64,000 nt of DNA from Mesonia maritima (GCF_042433895.1 NZ_JBHLUA010000012.1:434001-498000), one strand, 5' to 3'; shown: positions 55,399 to 64,000, counted from the first letter of the stretch. Notes: generated from the letters alone by a model not told the origin. Translations and numbers: made by a program.

Positions 55399-55629
55399 TT
55401 ATTTGTTGACTATTTTAGCTTTTTGAATTCCTATAAGCTTACTTACGGCTTTTAAAATAAAAGCTTTCTTTGCTATAGAAGTAGCTACTCCGGCTGCTAA
55501 ACTTACCGGTGAGAGATCTTCTTTTATGTAATGAATTTCTCTTTTAATTTTTTCTCTATTTATATTCGTTTGAAGCTTAAGAACTTTAAGATCGTGGTTT
55601 ATTTCATCGTAAGAATTATAGACTTTCAT
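55399..55629 (-). CDS. small protein, DUF6327-like
   Basis: A 76-residue protein with an acidic to basic helical part (YNSYDEINHDLKVLKLQTNI) and a basic C-terminal segment (ISIAKK..., VSKLIGIQKAKIVNK). It resembles short flavobacterial proteins (DUF6327, from memory) that follow a holin-like and a YtxH gene, as here, 11 bases after the holin-like stop. Function unknown; an envelope-stress role is inferred. Confidence 0.6.
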   Translation of the reverse strand: MKVYNSYDEINHDLKVLKLQTNINREKIKREIHYIKEDLSPVSLAAGVATSIAKKAFILKAVSKLIGIQKAKIVNK

Positions 55630-55640
55630 AAAATTTCTTT

Positions 55641-56039
55641 TTAAGCGGTTTCGTCTTCCAGCGGTTCATCTAGGACGTCTTCTAAATCGTTAGAATTAAA
55701 ATACAGCCTTGAGAACTTTTGCAGGATAAATTTATCGATAAGTGGTTTTCCGAAAACCATAAACAAAATAAAAGCGATTAAATAAATTCCGCCGACAATA
55801 AAAAAACCACTGCTCAAACTTCCGATTGCATTTCCTATTAAAATAGCCAAACCGACTGAAATAAAACCTAAGAAAAAAAGAAAGATACTTCCGATAACAA
55901 GTAATTTTACGAGCAAGGAAGTAACTTTTGTAATTTTCTTAAATGCGTCTAGCTTGTAATATTCAAGCATACTTTCTAAATATGCTTGAATATCGTTGCT
56001 AAGACCGTCTATATGATCGGTTAGTTTTGTAAATGCCAT
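55641..56039 (-). CDS. phage-holin-III-like membrane protein
   Basis: A 132-residue protein with two strong transmembrane helices (about residues 45-72 and 78-102), a basic middle and an acidic C-terminus (DLEDVLDEPLEDET). The pattern fits the superfamily-III holin-like proteins found in many Bacteroidota outside prophages, next to YtxH. No phage gene is near, so a structural or stress role in the envelope is more likely than lysis. Confidence 0.7.
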   Translation of the reverse strand: MAFTKLTDHIDGLSNDIQAYLESMLEYYKLDAFKKITKVTSLLVKLLVIGSIFLFFLGFISVGLAILIGNAIGSLSSGFFIVGGIYLIAFILFMVFGKPLIDKFILQKFSRLYFNSNDLEDVLDEPLEDETA

Positions 56040-56049
56040 AAACTATTGC

Positions 56050-56424
56050 TTAGGCTAAAGATTGTTTAGCTTTGTCTTTTACTTCTTCTTTTTTAGCTTC
56101 TGCGTGGAATTTAGCGTTTTTTTTTCGCAACTCTTCAAGTTTTCCTTCCATTGCCACTAAAATATCATCTGCTTTATAGCTTGCTGAAGATAAAGTTGAA
56201 TCTAGTTTCTTTTCAAAATCCAGTTTAGCTTTTTGAGCTGACTTATTTAAATTAGAAGTAGTTTCTTTTACTTGCTTATCTAATCTACCTTTTGCTTTAC
56301 TTGCCTCTTTATTTAGCTTTTTTCTAGTATTTTCTCCTTTATCGGGAGCGTAAAGAAGTCCGATTCCTGCTCCAATTGCTGCTCCGGTTAAAAGTGCTAA
56401 AATTGTGTTTCCTGTATTCGCCAT
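56050..56424 (-). CDS. YtxH domain protein
   Basis: A 124-residue protein: a short hydrophobic glycine-rich N-terminal helix (LALLTGAAIGAGIGLLYAPD) with the YtxH hallmark APxKGxxxR (APDKGENTRKKL), followed by a long charged coiled coil. YtxH proteins are general-stress proteins. It heads an operon with the holin-like and DUF6327-like genes (10 and 11 base gaps). Confidence 0.85.
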   Translation of the reverse strand: MANTGNTILALLTGAAIGAGIGLLYAPDKGENTRKKLNKEASKAKGRLDKQVKETTSNLNKSAQKAKLDFEKKLDSTLSSASYKADDILVAMEGKLEELRKKNAKFHAEAKKEEVKDKAKQSLA

Positions 56425-56456
56425 GATTCAAATCTATTTTAATGGTTAATTTTAAT

Positions 56457-56464
56457 CAAATGTA
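56457..56464 (-). promoter_or_regulatory. -7 promoter box of the YtxH operon
   Basis: Minus strand TACATTTG fits TAnnTTTG, 32 bases upstream of the ATG. A second box TAGATTTG (56429-56436) lies too close to the start codon to be used. Confidence 0.5.
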
Positions 56465-56530
56465 CAAGAGATCATTAATTTTCGCTGTTAATAACCGGTT
56501 AATATCTTGAAACACAATGCTAAATTATTC

Positions 56531-58207
56531 TTAATTTGATTGTTTAGCCCAAGAATCGCGAAGCGTTACTGTTCTATTAAAAACAGGCTTTTCGGGAGTA
56601 CTTGTTTTATCTACACAGAAATATCCTATTCGCTGAAACTGAAACTGATCTAATTCTTTTGATTCTTTTAAACTTGGCTCTACATAACCAGTTATGGTTT
56701 GTAAAGAATCTGGATTTATAAATTCTAAATAATCTTTTTCTTTGTCGGCATCTGGCGCTTCTACGCTAAATAAACGATCGTATAACCTTACTTCTGATGG
56801 TACCGCGTGTTTTATAGAAACCCAATGCAAGGTTCCTTTTACTTTACGTTGCGATTCTTCAGTTCCGCTTCCACTTTTACTTTTAGGATCGTAAGTACAA
56901 TGAACTTCTAAAATATTGCCCATTTCATCTTTTACAACGCTTTCTGCTTTAATAATATACGCGTTTTTTAAACGGACTTCTTTTCCTAATTTTAAACGGA
57001 AAAATTTTCGGTTTGCTTCTTCCTTAAAATCTTCTTGTTCAATATAAAGTTCTTTAGAGAATGGAACTTGACGATTTCCTGCGGATTCATCTTCAGGATT
57101 ATTTTCTGCTTCTAGCCATTCTTCGTCTTTCTCGTAATTGGTAATTACAATTTTTAATGGATCTAAAACACCCATTACACGCGGTGCTGTTTTATTTAAA
57201 TCTTCTCGTGCGCAAAATTCTAAATGTGAAAGATCGATCATATTTTCACGCTTCCCTACTCCAATCGATTCAGCAAATTTCCGAATAGAAGTTGGCGTGT
57301 AACCTCTTCTTCGTAAACCTGAAATAGTAGGCATTCTAGGATCGTCCCAAGATTCTACTATATTTTTTTCAACAAGTTGTGCTAGTTTTCGCTTACTAAC
57401 TACCGTATGGCTTAAATTTCTACGAGCAAATTCGCGTTGTTTCGGTTGAAAATCTCCGGGTTTGCTTACTTTATTTACAAACCAATTGTATAATTCTCTA
57501 TGCGGAAGAAATTCTAACGTACAAAATGAATGCGAAATACTTTCAATAAAATCACTTTCACCGTGAGCCCAATCGTACATTGGGTAAATTTTCCATTTAT
57601 CTTTTGTTCTATGATGTTGTTTATGAACGCAACGATACATTATCGGGTCGCGCATAAGCATATTTGGAGAAGCCATATCTATTTTAGCTCGCAATACATC
57701 TTTTCCTTCAGGGGTTTCGCCATTTTTCATCGCTTCAAAAAGTGACAGGTTTTCTTCCACAGAGCGATTTCTATAAGGACTTGCTTTTCCGGCTTCAGTT
57801 GGCGTTCCTTTTTGATTGGCAATAGCTTCTGAAGTTTGACTATCTACATAAGCATCGCCATTTTTAATCATTTCTACAGCCCAATCATATAATTGTTGAA
57901 AATAATCGGAAGCGTAGCATTCTTTTTCCCATTTAAATCCTAACCATTCTACATCACGCTTAATTGAATCTACAAATTCTTGTTCTTCTTTAATTGGATT
58001 GGTATCATCGAAACGTAGATTTACGGGCGCATTATAACGCAAACCTAACCCAAAATTTAAATTAATTGAAGAAGCGTGACCAATATGAAGATAACCGTTT
58101 GGTTCGGGTGGAAAACGAAATTTTAGGTCTTCCTTCTTATATCCGTTTTTTAAATCTTCTTCTATGATTTGCTCTATAAAATTCAATGATTTTTTTTCTT
58201 CTGTCAT
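56531..58207 (-). CDS. glnS: glutamine-tRNA ligase
   Basis: A 558-residue class I synthetase. HIGH motif in FPPEPNGYLHIGHASSI, RFDDTNP, KMSKS variant VVSKRKL, and the C-terminal anticodon-binding barrels. It charges tRNA-Gln directly. Start MTEEKKSLNFIEQI is supported by the promoter at 58230-58258. Confidence 0.97.
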   Translation of the reverse strand: MTEEKKSLNFIEQIIEEDLKNGYKKEDLKFRFPPEPNGYLHIGHASSINLNFGLGLRYNAPVNLRFDDTNPIKEEQEFVDSIKRDVEWLGFKWEKECYASDYFQQLYDWAVEMIKNGDAYVDSQTSEAIANQKGTPTEAGKASPYRNRSVEENLSLFEAMKNGETPEGKDVLRAKIDMASPNMLMRDPIMYRCVHKQHHRTKDKWKIYPMYDWAHGESDFIESISHSFCTLEFLPHRELYNWFVNKVSKPGDFQPKQREFARRNLSHTVVSKRKLAQLVEKNIVESWDDPRMPTISGLRRRGYTPTSIRKFAESIGVGKRENMIDLSHLEFCAREDLNKTAPRVMGVLDPLKIVITNYEKDEEWLEAENNPEDESAGNRQVPFSKELYIEQEDFKEEANRKFFRLKLGKEVRLKNAYIIKAESVVKDEMGNILEVHCTYDPKSKSGSGTEESQRKVKGTLHWVSIKHAVPSEVRLYDRLFSVEAPDADKEKDYLEFINPDSLQTITGYVEPSLKESKELDQFQFQRIGYFCVDKTSTPEKPVFNRTVTLRDSWAKQSN

Positions 58208-58229
58208 AACCTTTAAAAATGATAAGTAG

Positions 58230-58258
58230 CAAAGTTATCAAAAATTAAAACGCACCAA
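58230..58258 (-). promoter_or_regulatory. promoter of glnS
   Basis: -7 box TAACTTTG (58230-58237 on the minus strand) and a -33 TTG at 58256-58258, 18 bases apart, the best-formed promoter of the minus strand seen here. Confidence 0.65.
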
Positions 58259-58372
58259 TACAAACTTTAAGAAAAGGGTTAAAATACCTATAAAATTAGT
58301 TGAGTTTACTTTTGAAAATTTTAAAATGAATACCTTTAATCGTCGTATTATTCAATAATTAAATCTTTACAG

Positions 58373-59668
58373 ATGGGAAAAAAATCAGACGGAAAATTAG
58401 ATTCTCTTTCTGTTTGGGCATTAGCTGCCGGTGGAATGGTTGGTGGCGGAATTTATACCGTTTTAGGTGTTGTAATTGCGGTATCCGCTCAATGGACGTG
58501 GTTATCTTTTGTTCTCACAGGTTTAATCGCCATTCCTTCAGCATATAGTTATGTTTTTTTAACCAACAAATTTCACGAAGAAGGCGGCGCTTTTGTCTTT
58601 CTTGAAAAAGTGAACGATAAAAAAATGGCAGGGAATTTATCTTGGCTATTAATTTTAGGCTACGTATTAACTATTTCTGTGTACGCTTATGCATTTGGAC
58701 ATTATCTTTCCTTTGCGTTTCACGGAGATCCTTTATTAATGCGATTACTTGCTGCCGGAATTATAATTCTGCTTATTTTACTAAATTTAGCTGGCGTTGG
58801 AAAACTAACAAAAGTTGAAATTTTAATTGTTTCAGTAAATTTATTAGTCTTACTTGCTTTAGGAGTTTACGGATTAACCCAATGGAATAGCACGCAATTA
58901 GTCGCAGGAATTGAACCTCGACCCATTTGGTCTAGTTTATTTGGTGGAGCTGCAATTTTTATGGCTTACGAAGGTTTCCAATTACTTACTTATGAATATG
59001 ATAAAATTAAAAATCCTGAAAAAAAATTCATGCCCGTATTACTAAGCGCTGTAATTTTTGTCGTGTTTTTATACGTAATTGTTTCCGTTGGTGCTACCAT
59101 GATTGGCGGAGCAACTTCTATGATTAGTTTTAAAGAAATTGCCTTATCAATTTCCGCAGAAAGCGCATTTGGTAAAACCGGACTTATCATTATGACGATT
59201 GCCGCCGGTTTTGCAACAGCAGCCGCAATTAATTCAACTTTATTTTCTACCGCAAATTTATCGAAACGTATTGCTTCGCAAAGTGAATTACCGAGCTGGT
59301 TCGATCATACCAATAAAAATGATGTTCCCGATAGATCTATTATTTTATTGGGCGTTTTAGCAGGAATTTTAGCCATTATCGGCAGTCTTTCATCCTTGGT
59401 TGAAGCGGCAAGTTTAGCGTTCTTATTTACCTTCGGAATTGTGAATTGGATTGCTTATCGCGAACTGAACAAAAAAAAGTGGATTCCTCTACTCGGAATT
59501 ATCATTGGCTGTTTGGTTGGCGGCGCGCTTATTTTTAGATTAATAATTTCTAAACCTATTGCACTTGGCGGAATTTTGGCCATTGTTTTACTTATTATTC
59601 TAGGAAGACCTTATGTCTTGAAACAAAAAGAAAAAACCAAACAAAAATCAAAAAATGAAGAGAAGTAA
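58373..59668 (+). CDS. APC family amino-acid permease
   Basis: A 431-residue protein with about twelve transmembrane helices. TM1 carries the substrate motif GGMVGGGIYTVLGVV and TM6-like FGGAAIFMAYEGFQLLTYEYD matches the APC glutamate-glycine-type hinge. It imports an amino acid or related amine by proton or sodium symport. Charged tail KEKTKQKSKNEEK. It ends inside the start of the next gene (14-base overlap). Substrate not identifiable. Confidence 0.9.
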   Translation: MGKKSDGKLDSLSVWALAAGGMVGGGIYTVLGVVIAVSAQWTWLSFVLTGLIAIPSAYSYVFLTNKFHEEGGAFVFLEKVNDKKMAGNLSWLLILGYVLTISVYAYAFGHYLSFAFHGDPLLMRLLAAGIIILLILLNLAGVGKLTKVEILIVSVNLLVLLALGVYGLTQWNSTQLVAGIEPRPIWSSLFGGAAIFMAYEGFQLLTYEYDKIKNPEKKFMPVLLSAVIFVVFLYVIVSVGATMIGGATSMISFKEIALSISAESAFGKTGLIIMTIAAGFATAAAINSTLFSTANLSKRIASQSELPSWFDHTNKNDVPDRSIILLGVLAGILAIIGSLSSLVEAASLAFLFTFGIVNWIAYRELNKKKWIPLLGIIIGCLVGGALIFRLIISKPIALGGILAIVLLIILGRPYVLKQKEKTKQKSKNEEK

Positions 59669-60425
59669 TTTTCATATCGTTTTCATTTTGGCGAGCTTTT
59701 TCTTTTTTCAAGCTTGTCAAAAAAATGCTCCACACGAAGCTAATTTGCGAATAGGTCAATTTTTAATGACTTCCGATGAAGTGGAAATAACGCTTTCTAA
59801 AAATAATAAAGATGAATTAAACAAAACTTTACCATATTCAGCATTAACAGCATACGAAAAATTAACTCCCGGCATTTATAAAGTTGAAGTTAAACGTAAT
59901 AATAACCTACTATTAAAGAAAAAAATAGGGATTGGAGAAAAAGGAAATTATAGTTTAATTCTGTATGGAATTCCAAAAGAAAACCAATCTGTAAACGTAG
60001 AAACCACCAGTAAAAAATTACATAGCATTGTGGAAGGTGAAGAAACACATTCGGCTAACGGATTTCTTCCGCAGCTAAAAGTTTTAAACGATGAATTTGA
60101 ATGTGCTAAAAATGAAGCAAAAGTGCGATGGATTCATCTTGCAGCAGGAGTTTCAGAAATTTCAGCAAAAGCAATTGAAACCGATAAAAATGAAACAACT
60201 TCCTTATCGACTTTATCTTACCCGATGCTCGCTAAAGATGTTGCTTTTACAGCATTCGACCAAGAATTTAAATGGAATTTAAAAGGAAATAAAATTTCTA
60301 CTGCTGCTACTTCACTTCAATTGAAACCGGAATATTTGTATACCTTTTTTGTTATCGGAAATCAACATCATTACCTTGATAAGTTGGAAGTTATTACAGG
60401 AAAAACAAAAAAGAAAAAGTTTTAA
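59655..60425 (+). CDS. lipoprotein with two DUF4397-like repeats
   Basis: A 256-residue lipoprotein (lipobox FFFFQAC, Cys21). Two weakly similar halves (about residues 30-95, RIGQFLMTSDEVEITLSKN...SALTAYEKLTPGIYKVEVK, and 155-235, VRWIHLAAGVSEIS...LSYPMLAKDVAF) look like tandem DUF4397 or Ig-like repeats. Overlaps the permease by 14 bases, so translation is coupled. A role in binding or holding a ligand near the membrane is speculative. Confidence 0.6.
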   Translation: MKRSNFHIVFILASFFFFQACQKNAPHEANLRIGQFLMTSDEVEITLSKNNKDELNKTLPYSALTAYEKLTPGIYKVEVKRNNNLLLKKKIGIGEKGNYSLILYGIPKENQSVNVETTSKKLHSIVEGEETHSANGFLPQLKVLNDEFECAKNEAKVRWIHLAAGVSEISAKAIETDKNETTSLSTLSYPMLAKDVAFTAFDQEFKWNLKGNKISTAATSLQLKPEYLYTFFVIGNQHHYLDKLEVITGKTKKKKF

Positions 60426-60452
60426 AAAACTATCTTCGTAAAAAATTTTATT

Positions 60453-60809
60453 GTGGGAATTATTAAATTGAATAACATTCGTTCTTACGCGCATCACGGG
60501 TGTTTAACTGAAGAAGGAAAAATTGGTAGCGATTACCGAATAGATTTACAAATTGAAGCCGACTTAAGTCTTTCAGCTAAAAGTGATGAGTTAAAAGATA
60601 CGGTAGATTACGTGCATTTAAACAAGATTGTAAAAGAAGAAATGGATATTCGTTCTAAATTATTAGAACACGTTGCCCAACGAATTTTAGATAGAATCTT
60701 TAAAGAATTGCAAAATGTTGAAAAAGCGACAGTTGAAGTTTCAAAAATTAATCCTCCTTTGGGCGGCGACGTTGAAAACGTAACAATTGTACTTTCTAAG
60801 CAACAATAA
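60453..60809 (+). CDS. folB: dihydroneopterin aldolase
   Basis: A 118-residue enzyme of folate synthesis converting dihydroneopterin to hydroxymethyl-dihydropterin. Visible are the N-terminal SYAHHGCLTEEGKIG with the conserved tyrosine and glutamate, DTVDYVHL, and the C-terminal SKINPPLGGDVENV with the catalytic lysine and PPLGG. GTG start, 27 bases after the previous stop. Other folate genes are not in the window. Confidence 0.92.
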   Translation: MGIIKLNNIRSYAHHGCLTEEGKIGSDYRIDLQIEADLSLSAKSDELKDTVDYVHLNKIVKEEMDIRSKLLEHVAQRILDRIFKELQNVEKATVEVSKINPPLGGDVENVTIVLSKQQ

Positions 60810-60834
60810 TTTGCTTGAATGAATTAAAAATTAT

Positions 60835-60842
60835 TACATTTG
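60835..60842 (+). promoter_or_regulatory. -7 promoter box of tRNA-Cys
   Basis: TACATTTG fits TAnnTTTG, 19 bases upstream of the tRNA. A -33 TTG lies at 60811-60813 (21 bases) or 60815-60817. Confidence 0.7.
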
Positions 60843-60861
60843 CATTCCTAGTATTTAACAG

Positions 60862-60932
60862 GGTGCCGTGGCCGAGTGGCTAGGCAGTGGTCTGCAACAC
60901 CATCTACAGCGGTTCGAATCCGCTCGGCACCT
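60862..60932 (+). tRNA. tRNA-Cys (GCA anticodon)
   Basis: Acceptor stem GGTGCCG (60862-60868) pairs with CGGCACC (60925-60931). D-arm GCC/GGC, anticodon stem GTGGT/ACCAT with loop CTGCAAC (anticodon GCA), T-arm AGCGG/CCGCT around TTCGAAT. The discriminator base is T73 (60932), the cysteine identity base. CCA is not encoded. A terminator follows. Confidence 0.97.
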
Positions 60933-60935
60933 CAG

Positions 60936-60967
60936 AAAAAGCTTCCAATTATGGAAGCTTTTTTTAT
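60936..60967 (+). terminator. Rho-independent terminator after tRNA-Cys
   Basis: Stem AAAAAGCTTCCA (60936-60947) and TGGAAGCTTTTT (60952-60963), loop ATTA, then T-run. Confidence 0.9.
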
Positions 60968-61063
60968 TTTTACCACCAAAGGGTTTTTATTAATGGCGAC
61001 TTGTCTAGAAATTAAAAATTTGTTTCTAAGAAATAACTTTTGGAATTTCCTCGAAGTCATTTA

Positions 61064-61750
61064 CTATTCCTTTCCTGGCATTATATTTTCTACTTCGTTT
61101 TCGATACTATCCATTTCTGAAGGAAATAAACCTCTGCTAATTAATATAACGCCAAAGAATACAATTAAAATGCTAATTCCCTTTTTAAGGCGATAAATGC
61201 GATTAGGTGTTAATTTATGATTTAGTTTTTTCGCTAGAAGTATTTTTAGAATATCAATAATAAAATAAGTAATTATTACTGAAGTAAAGAATACCAATAA
61301 ACGCTCAGGATCCATATCCATCGTAGGTCCAAAGACAATTATTAAACCAAGCCAAAAACCTAGTACGCCAATATTTACAAAATTCAGTAGAAAACCTTTA
61401 ACCACTAAACCTACGAAATCGCTTTTCTTTAATTTACGAACTTCAGAATCTTCGGGATGCGGAATAACTTTTTTTTCTTTTATGAAGGTAACAATCCCGT
61501 ATGTGGCTAATATACACCCACCGAAAATGAACAAACCAGGATCGTCTTTTATGCTGTTTAAAAGTTTACTGGTACTAAAATAAGCGATGAGTAAAAAAAT
61601 TACATCGGAAAGAATTACACCTATATCAAAAAAAATTGCCGCTCTAAATCCTTTAATTGCGGCAGTTTCTAGTAAAACAAAAAATACAGGTCCTAATAAA
61701 AAAGCAAGAAATAAGCCTAAAGGAATCGCTGCAAAAATATCTTGAACCAT
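61064..61750 (-). CDS. LysE family transporter
   Basis: A 228-residue membrane protein with six transmembrane helices. PLGLFLAFLLGPVFFVLLETA and the following KGFRAAIFFDIGVILSDV are typical of LysE/RhtB exporters of amino acids and derivatives. Substrate unknown. It stands alone: TAACTTTG box at 61775-61782, stop near 61064 with the tRNA terminator in the opposite direction. Confidence 0.85.
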   Translation of the reverse strand: MVQDIFAAIPLGLFLAFLLGPVFFVLLETAAIKGFRAAIFFDIGVILSDVIFLLIAYFSTSKLLNSIKDDPGLFIFGGCILATYGIVTFIKEKKVIPHPEDSEVRKLKKSDFVGLVVKGFLLNFVNIGVLGFWLGLIIVFGPTMDMDPERLLVFFTSVIITYFIIDILKILLAKKLNHKLTPNRIYRLKKGISILIVFFGVILISRGLFPSEMDSIENEVENIMPGKE

Positions 61751-61774
61751 GAAGTTAAACTACTTTTATACATA

Positions 61775-61782
61775 CAAAGTTA
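61775..61782 (-). promoter_or_regulatory. -7 promoter box of the LysE-type gene
   Basis: Minus strand TAACTTTG fits TAnnTTTG, 24 bases upstream of the ATG. No -33 element recognised. Confidence 0.5.
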
Positions 61783-61796
61783 ACAAATTGTAAACG

Positions 61797-62474
61797 CTAT
61801 TCTTCTTTTTTTACAATTTTCCCTCCGAAGGTAGTTTTTTGATTGAGTTCTGAAGGATTTCCATACACATAAATAGAACCGCCAGCACTAACTTTTGCAT
61901 TGCAACTTTCACTTGCATTTACTTCAGCATCGCCACCGGCACTTACTTTTACATTGGTAGATTGCGTTATTAATTCTTTGCCTTCATATTCGCCACCAGC
62001 TTTTATAGAAACTTCTTGTTGGTCTGCTTTACCATATAAATAAATTGATCCGCCGGTATAAATTTTTACTTTTAGGTTTTTAACTTCTATTTCTAACGCA
62101 ATTCTGCTTCCTTCTTGTGCTGAAACAGTTAAATTTTCTTGTTTTATAATTTTAGAAGCATCGACTTCAGCGCCTTCGTTTATATCTAAAATTTCAAAAG
62201 ATTTATAGTAAATTTCTACTTGCGTGTCATCTTCACTCCAAATATTATCGAGTTCAGATTTAATCTTCAGAACATTTCCATGCACTTTTGCTTCTACTTC
62301 TTCCTTTTCTACACCTTTGGCAATAATTTTATTTTCGGTGGAAGGAATTAAAGTTGCATTAATCTTATTGAATATTTTTATTTCATTAAAATCTTCTTCG
62401 ATTTTAATTTCAATTTCTTGTGCAAACGCTTGCAACGATAATAAACTGATAACTAATAAAATATAGGTTTTCAT
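61797..62474 (-). CDS. DUF2807 (head GIN domain) secreted protein
   Basis: A 225-residue protein with signal peptide (ISLLSLQAFAQ). The mature part is a right-handed beta-helix-like repeat: INEGAEVDASKII, VSAQEGSRIALEI, IYTGGSIYLYGKA, VKVSAGGDAEVNAS and VSAGGSIYVYGN, as in head GIN domain proteins of Bacteroidota. Function unknown, perhaps surface adhesion. It starts two bases after the RNase R stop codon, so may be co-transcribed. Confidence 0.85.
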   Translation of the reverse strand: MKTYILLVISLLSLQAFAQEIEIKIEEDFNEIKIFNKINATLIPSTENKIIAKGVEKEEVEAKVHGNVLKIKSELDNIWSEDDTQVEIYYKSFEILDINEGAEVDASKIIKQENLTVSAQEGSRIALEIEVKNLKVKIYTGGSIYLYGKADQQEVSIKAGGEYEGKELITQSTNVKVSAGGDAEVNASESCNAKVSAGGSIYVYGNPSELNQKTTFGGKIVKKEE

Positions 62475-62476
62475 AA

Positions 62477-64000
62477 TTACATTTCTACTTCAGCTTTTGT
62501 GCCTATTAAATTAAAATCTAAATGGCGTTTTACCAAATCGGCATTTTTTACAGTTACATAAACTTCATCGCCAAGTTGATACGTTTTATGTGTATTTCTA
62601 CCCACAATTGCATATTGTTCTTGGTCAAAATCGAAGTGATCTTCTTTAATATCTCGTAAACGAACCATTCCTTCGCATTTATTTTGTTCAATTTCAATGT
62701 AAATTCCCCATTCGGTTACGCCAGAAATTACACCTAAAAACTGCTCGTTTTCATGATCTTTCATGAATTTTACTTGCATATATTTTATAGAATCGCGCTC
62801 TGCATTGGTTGCAAAATTTTCCATATCGCTGCAATGCGCACTTTTTTCTTCATAATCATCTTGATTGGCAGAATCTTTACCTTCTAAATAGGCTTGTAAC
62901 AAACGATGAACCATTACATCCGGATAACGTCTAATTGGCGAGGTGAAATGCGAATAATAATCGAATGCTAACCCGTAATGCCCAATATTATTCGTACTGT
63001 AATAGGCTTTACTCATGGTGCGAATAGTTAGGGTATCGACTAAATTTTGTTCTTTTTTTCCTTCAACATCCTTTAATAATCTATTTAAAGAAGAATTAAT
63101 ACTTTTTTTATCTTTTAAATTAATGGAATGCCCGAATTGCGATACAATATTTTGAAGGGAATTTAATTTTTCATCATCCGGTTCGTCGTGACAACGGTAA
63201 ACAAATGTTTTCTTCGGTTCTTTTTTTCCGACAAATTCTGAAACTTTTCTGTTGGCTAACAACATAAATTCCTCGATGAGTTTATTGGCGTCTTTTGATG
63301 TTTTAAAATAAACACCAATAGGCTCGTTTTCTTCATTTAAATTGAATTTTACTTCAACTTTATCAAAAGAAATTGCTCCTTGACTCATGCGTTTTGCACG
63401 CATTTTTTTCGCTAAACTATCTAAGGTTAAAACCGCATCTACAATTTCTGGTGCGGTAGTGTACATTTTATCGGTAATGGAAATATCACTTGGTATATCG
63501 CCTGCTTTTGTTTCAATTATATGTTGTGCTTCTTCGTAAGCAAATCGCGCATCGCTATAAGTTACCGTTCTACCAAACCATTGGTTTACAACTTCCGCTT
63601 TTTTATTCATTTCAAAAACAGCAGAAAAGGTATATTTTTCTTCATTTGGGCGAAGTGAACACGCGTTATTGGATAAAACTTCTGGTAACATTGGTACCAC
63701 GCGATCTACTAAATATATTGAAGTTGCGCGTTCGTAAGCTTCTTCATCGAGAATGGTTCCCGGTTGTAAATAATGCGAAACATCGGCAATGTGAATTCCG
63801 ATTTCATAATTTCCGTTTTCAAGAATTTTAAAACTCAACGCATCATCAAAATCTTTCGCATCTTTAGGATCTATCGTAAACGTGAGCGTTTCGCGCATAT
63901 CACGACGCTTTTGGATTTCACTTTCTTGAATGGATGTATCGATTTGATCTGCAAATTCTTCTACTTCTTTTGGAAAATCGTGCGGTAAACCGTTTTCAAC
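62477..64000 (-). CDS. rnr: ribonuclease R, C-terminal part (5' end beyond window)
   Basis: 507 codons run to the window edge. The RNB catalytic domain has TIDPKDAKDFDDALSF with the metal-binding aspartates, DVSHYLQPG, and FDYYSHFTSPIRRYPDVMVHR. A C-terminal S1 RNA-binding domain follows (FLGVISGVTEWGIYIEIE to RHLDFNLIG). RNase R degrades structured RNA 3'-5'. The frame is open through the last base shown; the N-terminal cold-shock domains are off the edge. Confidence 0.95.
   Translation of the reverse strand, partial: VENGLPHDFPKEVEEFADQIDTSIQESEIQKRRDMRETLTFTIDPKDAKDFDDALSFKILENGNYEIGIHIADVSHYLQPGTILDEEAYERATSIYLVDRVVPMLPEVLSNNACSLRPNEEKYTFSAVFEMNKKAEVVNQWFGRTVTYSDARFAYEEAQHIIETKAGDIPSDISITDKMYTTAPEIVDAVLTLDSLAKKMRAKRMSQGAISFDKVEVKFNLNEENEPIGVYFKTSKDANKLIEEFMLLANRKVSEFVGKKEPKKTFVYRCHDEPDDEKLNSLQNIVSQFGHSINLKDKKSINSSLNRLLKDVEGKKEQNLVDTLTIRTMSKAYYSTNNIGHYGLAFDYYSHFTSPIRRYPDVMVHRLLQAYLEGKDSANQDDYEEKSAHCSDMENFATNAERDSIKYMQVKFMKDHENEQFLGVISGVTEWGIYIEIEQNKCEGMVRLRDIKEDHFDFDQEQYAIVGRNTHKTYQLGDEVYVTVKNADLVKRHLDFNLIGTKAEVEM

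Noticed and set aside
55641..56039. Prophage remnant suggested by the holin-like protein
   Set aside because: No other phage gene, integrase or attachment site is near; the holin-like protein is part of a YtxH operon common in free-living Bacteroidota.
60876..61196. 106-codon open frame over the tRNA
   Set aside because: It starts inside tRNA-Cys, crosses its terminator and runs antisense into the LysE-type gene.
1..64000. CRISPR array or insertion sequence
   Set aside because: No regularly spaced repeats and no transposase or terminal inverted repeats were seen by eye on either strand.

Overview
The window is ordinary chromosomal DNA of a member of Bacteroidota, almost certainly family Flavobacteriaceae (a marine-type, low-GC genome). 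The basis is gene content: a PorW/SprE gliding and type IX secretion lipoprotein, several families largely confined to Bacteroidota (DUF4175, DUF4254, DUF4837, DUF5687, DUF6427), A-rich translation start regions, and -7 promoter boxes of the Bacteroidota form TAnnTTTG. The genus is not assigned. About 62 genes are packed tightly, mostly on the minus strand, and no gene-free stretch exceeds 300 bases.

Layout. 1-5.9 kb: bactofilin (cut by the window edge), PorW/SprE, an ABC exporter pair and a small outer-membrane barrel. 5.95-8.98 kb: a PadR repressor with a large dyad operator, heading four tandem paralogous membrane proteins that share an N-terminal helical domain. This is the most system-like undescribed unit here. 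9-16.7 kb: a ferredoxin-type reductase, small membrane proteins, a GT9 glycosyltransferase with DUF4254, a DNA adenine methylase beside a putative nuclease, DUF6427, a DUF6341-like protein and purD. 16.9-29.3 kb: an extracellular polysaccharide locus with initiating phosphoglycosyltransferase, UDP-glucuronate decarboxylase, WecG-type and GT4 glycosyltransferases, hexapeptide acetyltransferase, SGNH-type lipoprotein, three polymerase or ligase-like membrane proteins, flippase and a glucuronyl C5-epimerase-like lipoprotein. 29.4-35.4 kb: cysQ, then a run comprising an M23 peptidase, a GH3-family enzyme, DUF6909 and a Wzz-like protein.

35.5-49.6 kb: tatA, DUF4837, a LysM transglycosylase, pgk, holB, an OmpH/Skp-like protein, two methyltransferases, mnmG, ybeY and a giant DUF4175 protein. 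Two perfect 16-bp parS-type ParB sites flank mnmG, one embedded in the last codons of ybeY. 49.7-64 kb: gltX, an SPFH protein, an M16 protease, a YtxH/holin-like/small-protein envelope operon, glnS, an APC permease, a DUF4397-like lipoprotein, folB, tRNA-Cys, a LysE-family transporter, a DUF2807 protein and the 3' part of the RNase R gene.

The polysaccharide genes form a Wzx/Wzy-type pathway: lipid-linked initiation, sugar transfer, acetylation, flipping and polymerisation, with possible post-polymerisation epimerisation of glucuronate. Family names were assigned by reading sequence motifs and recall of families; no database search was run.
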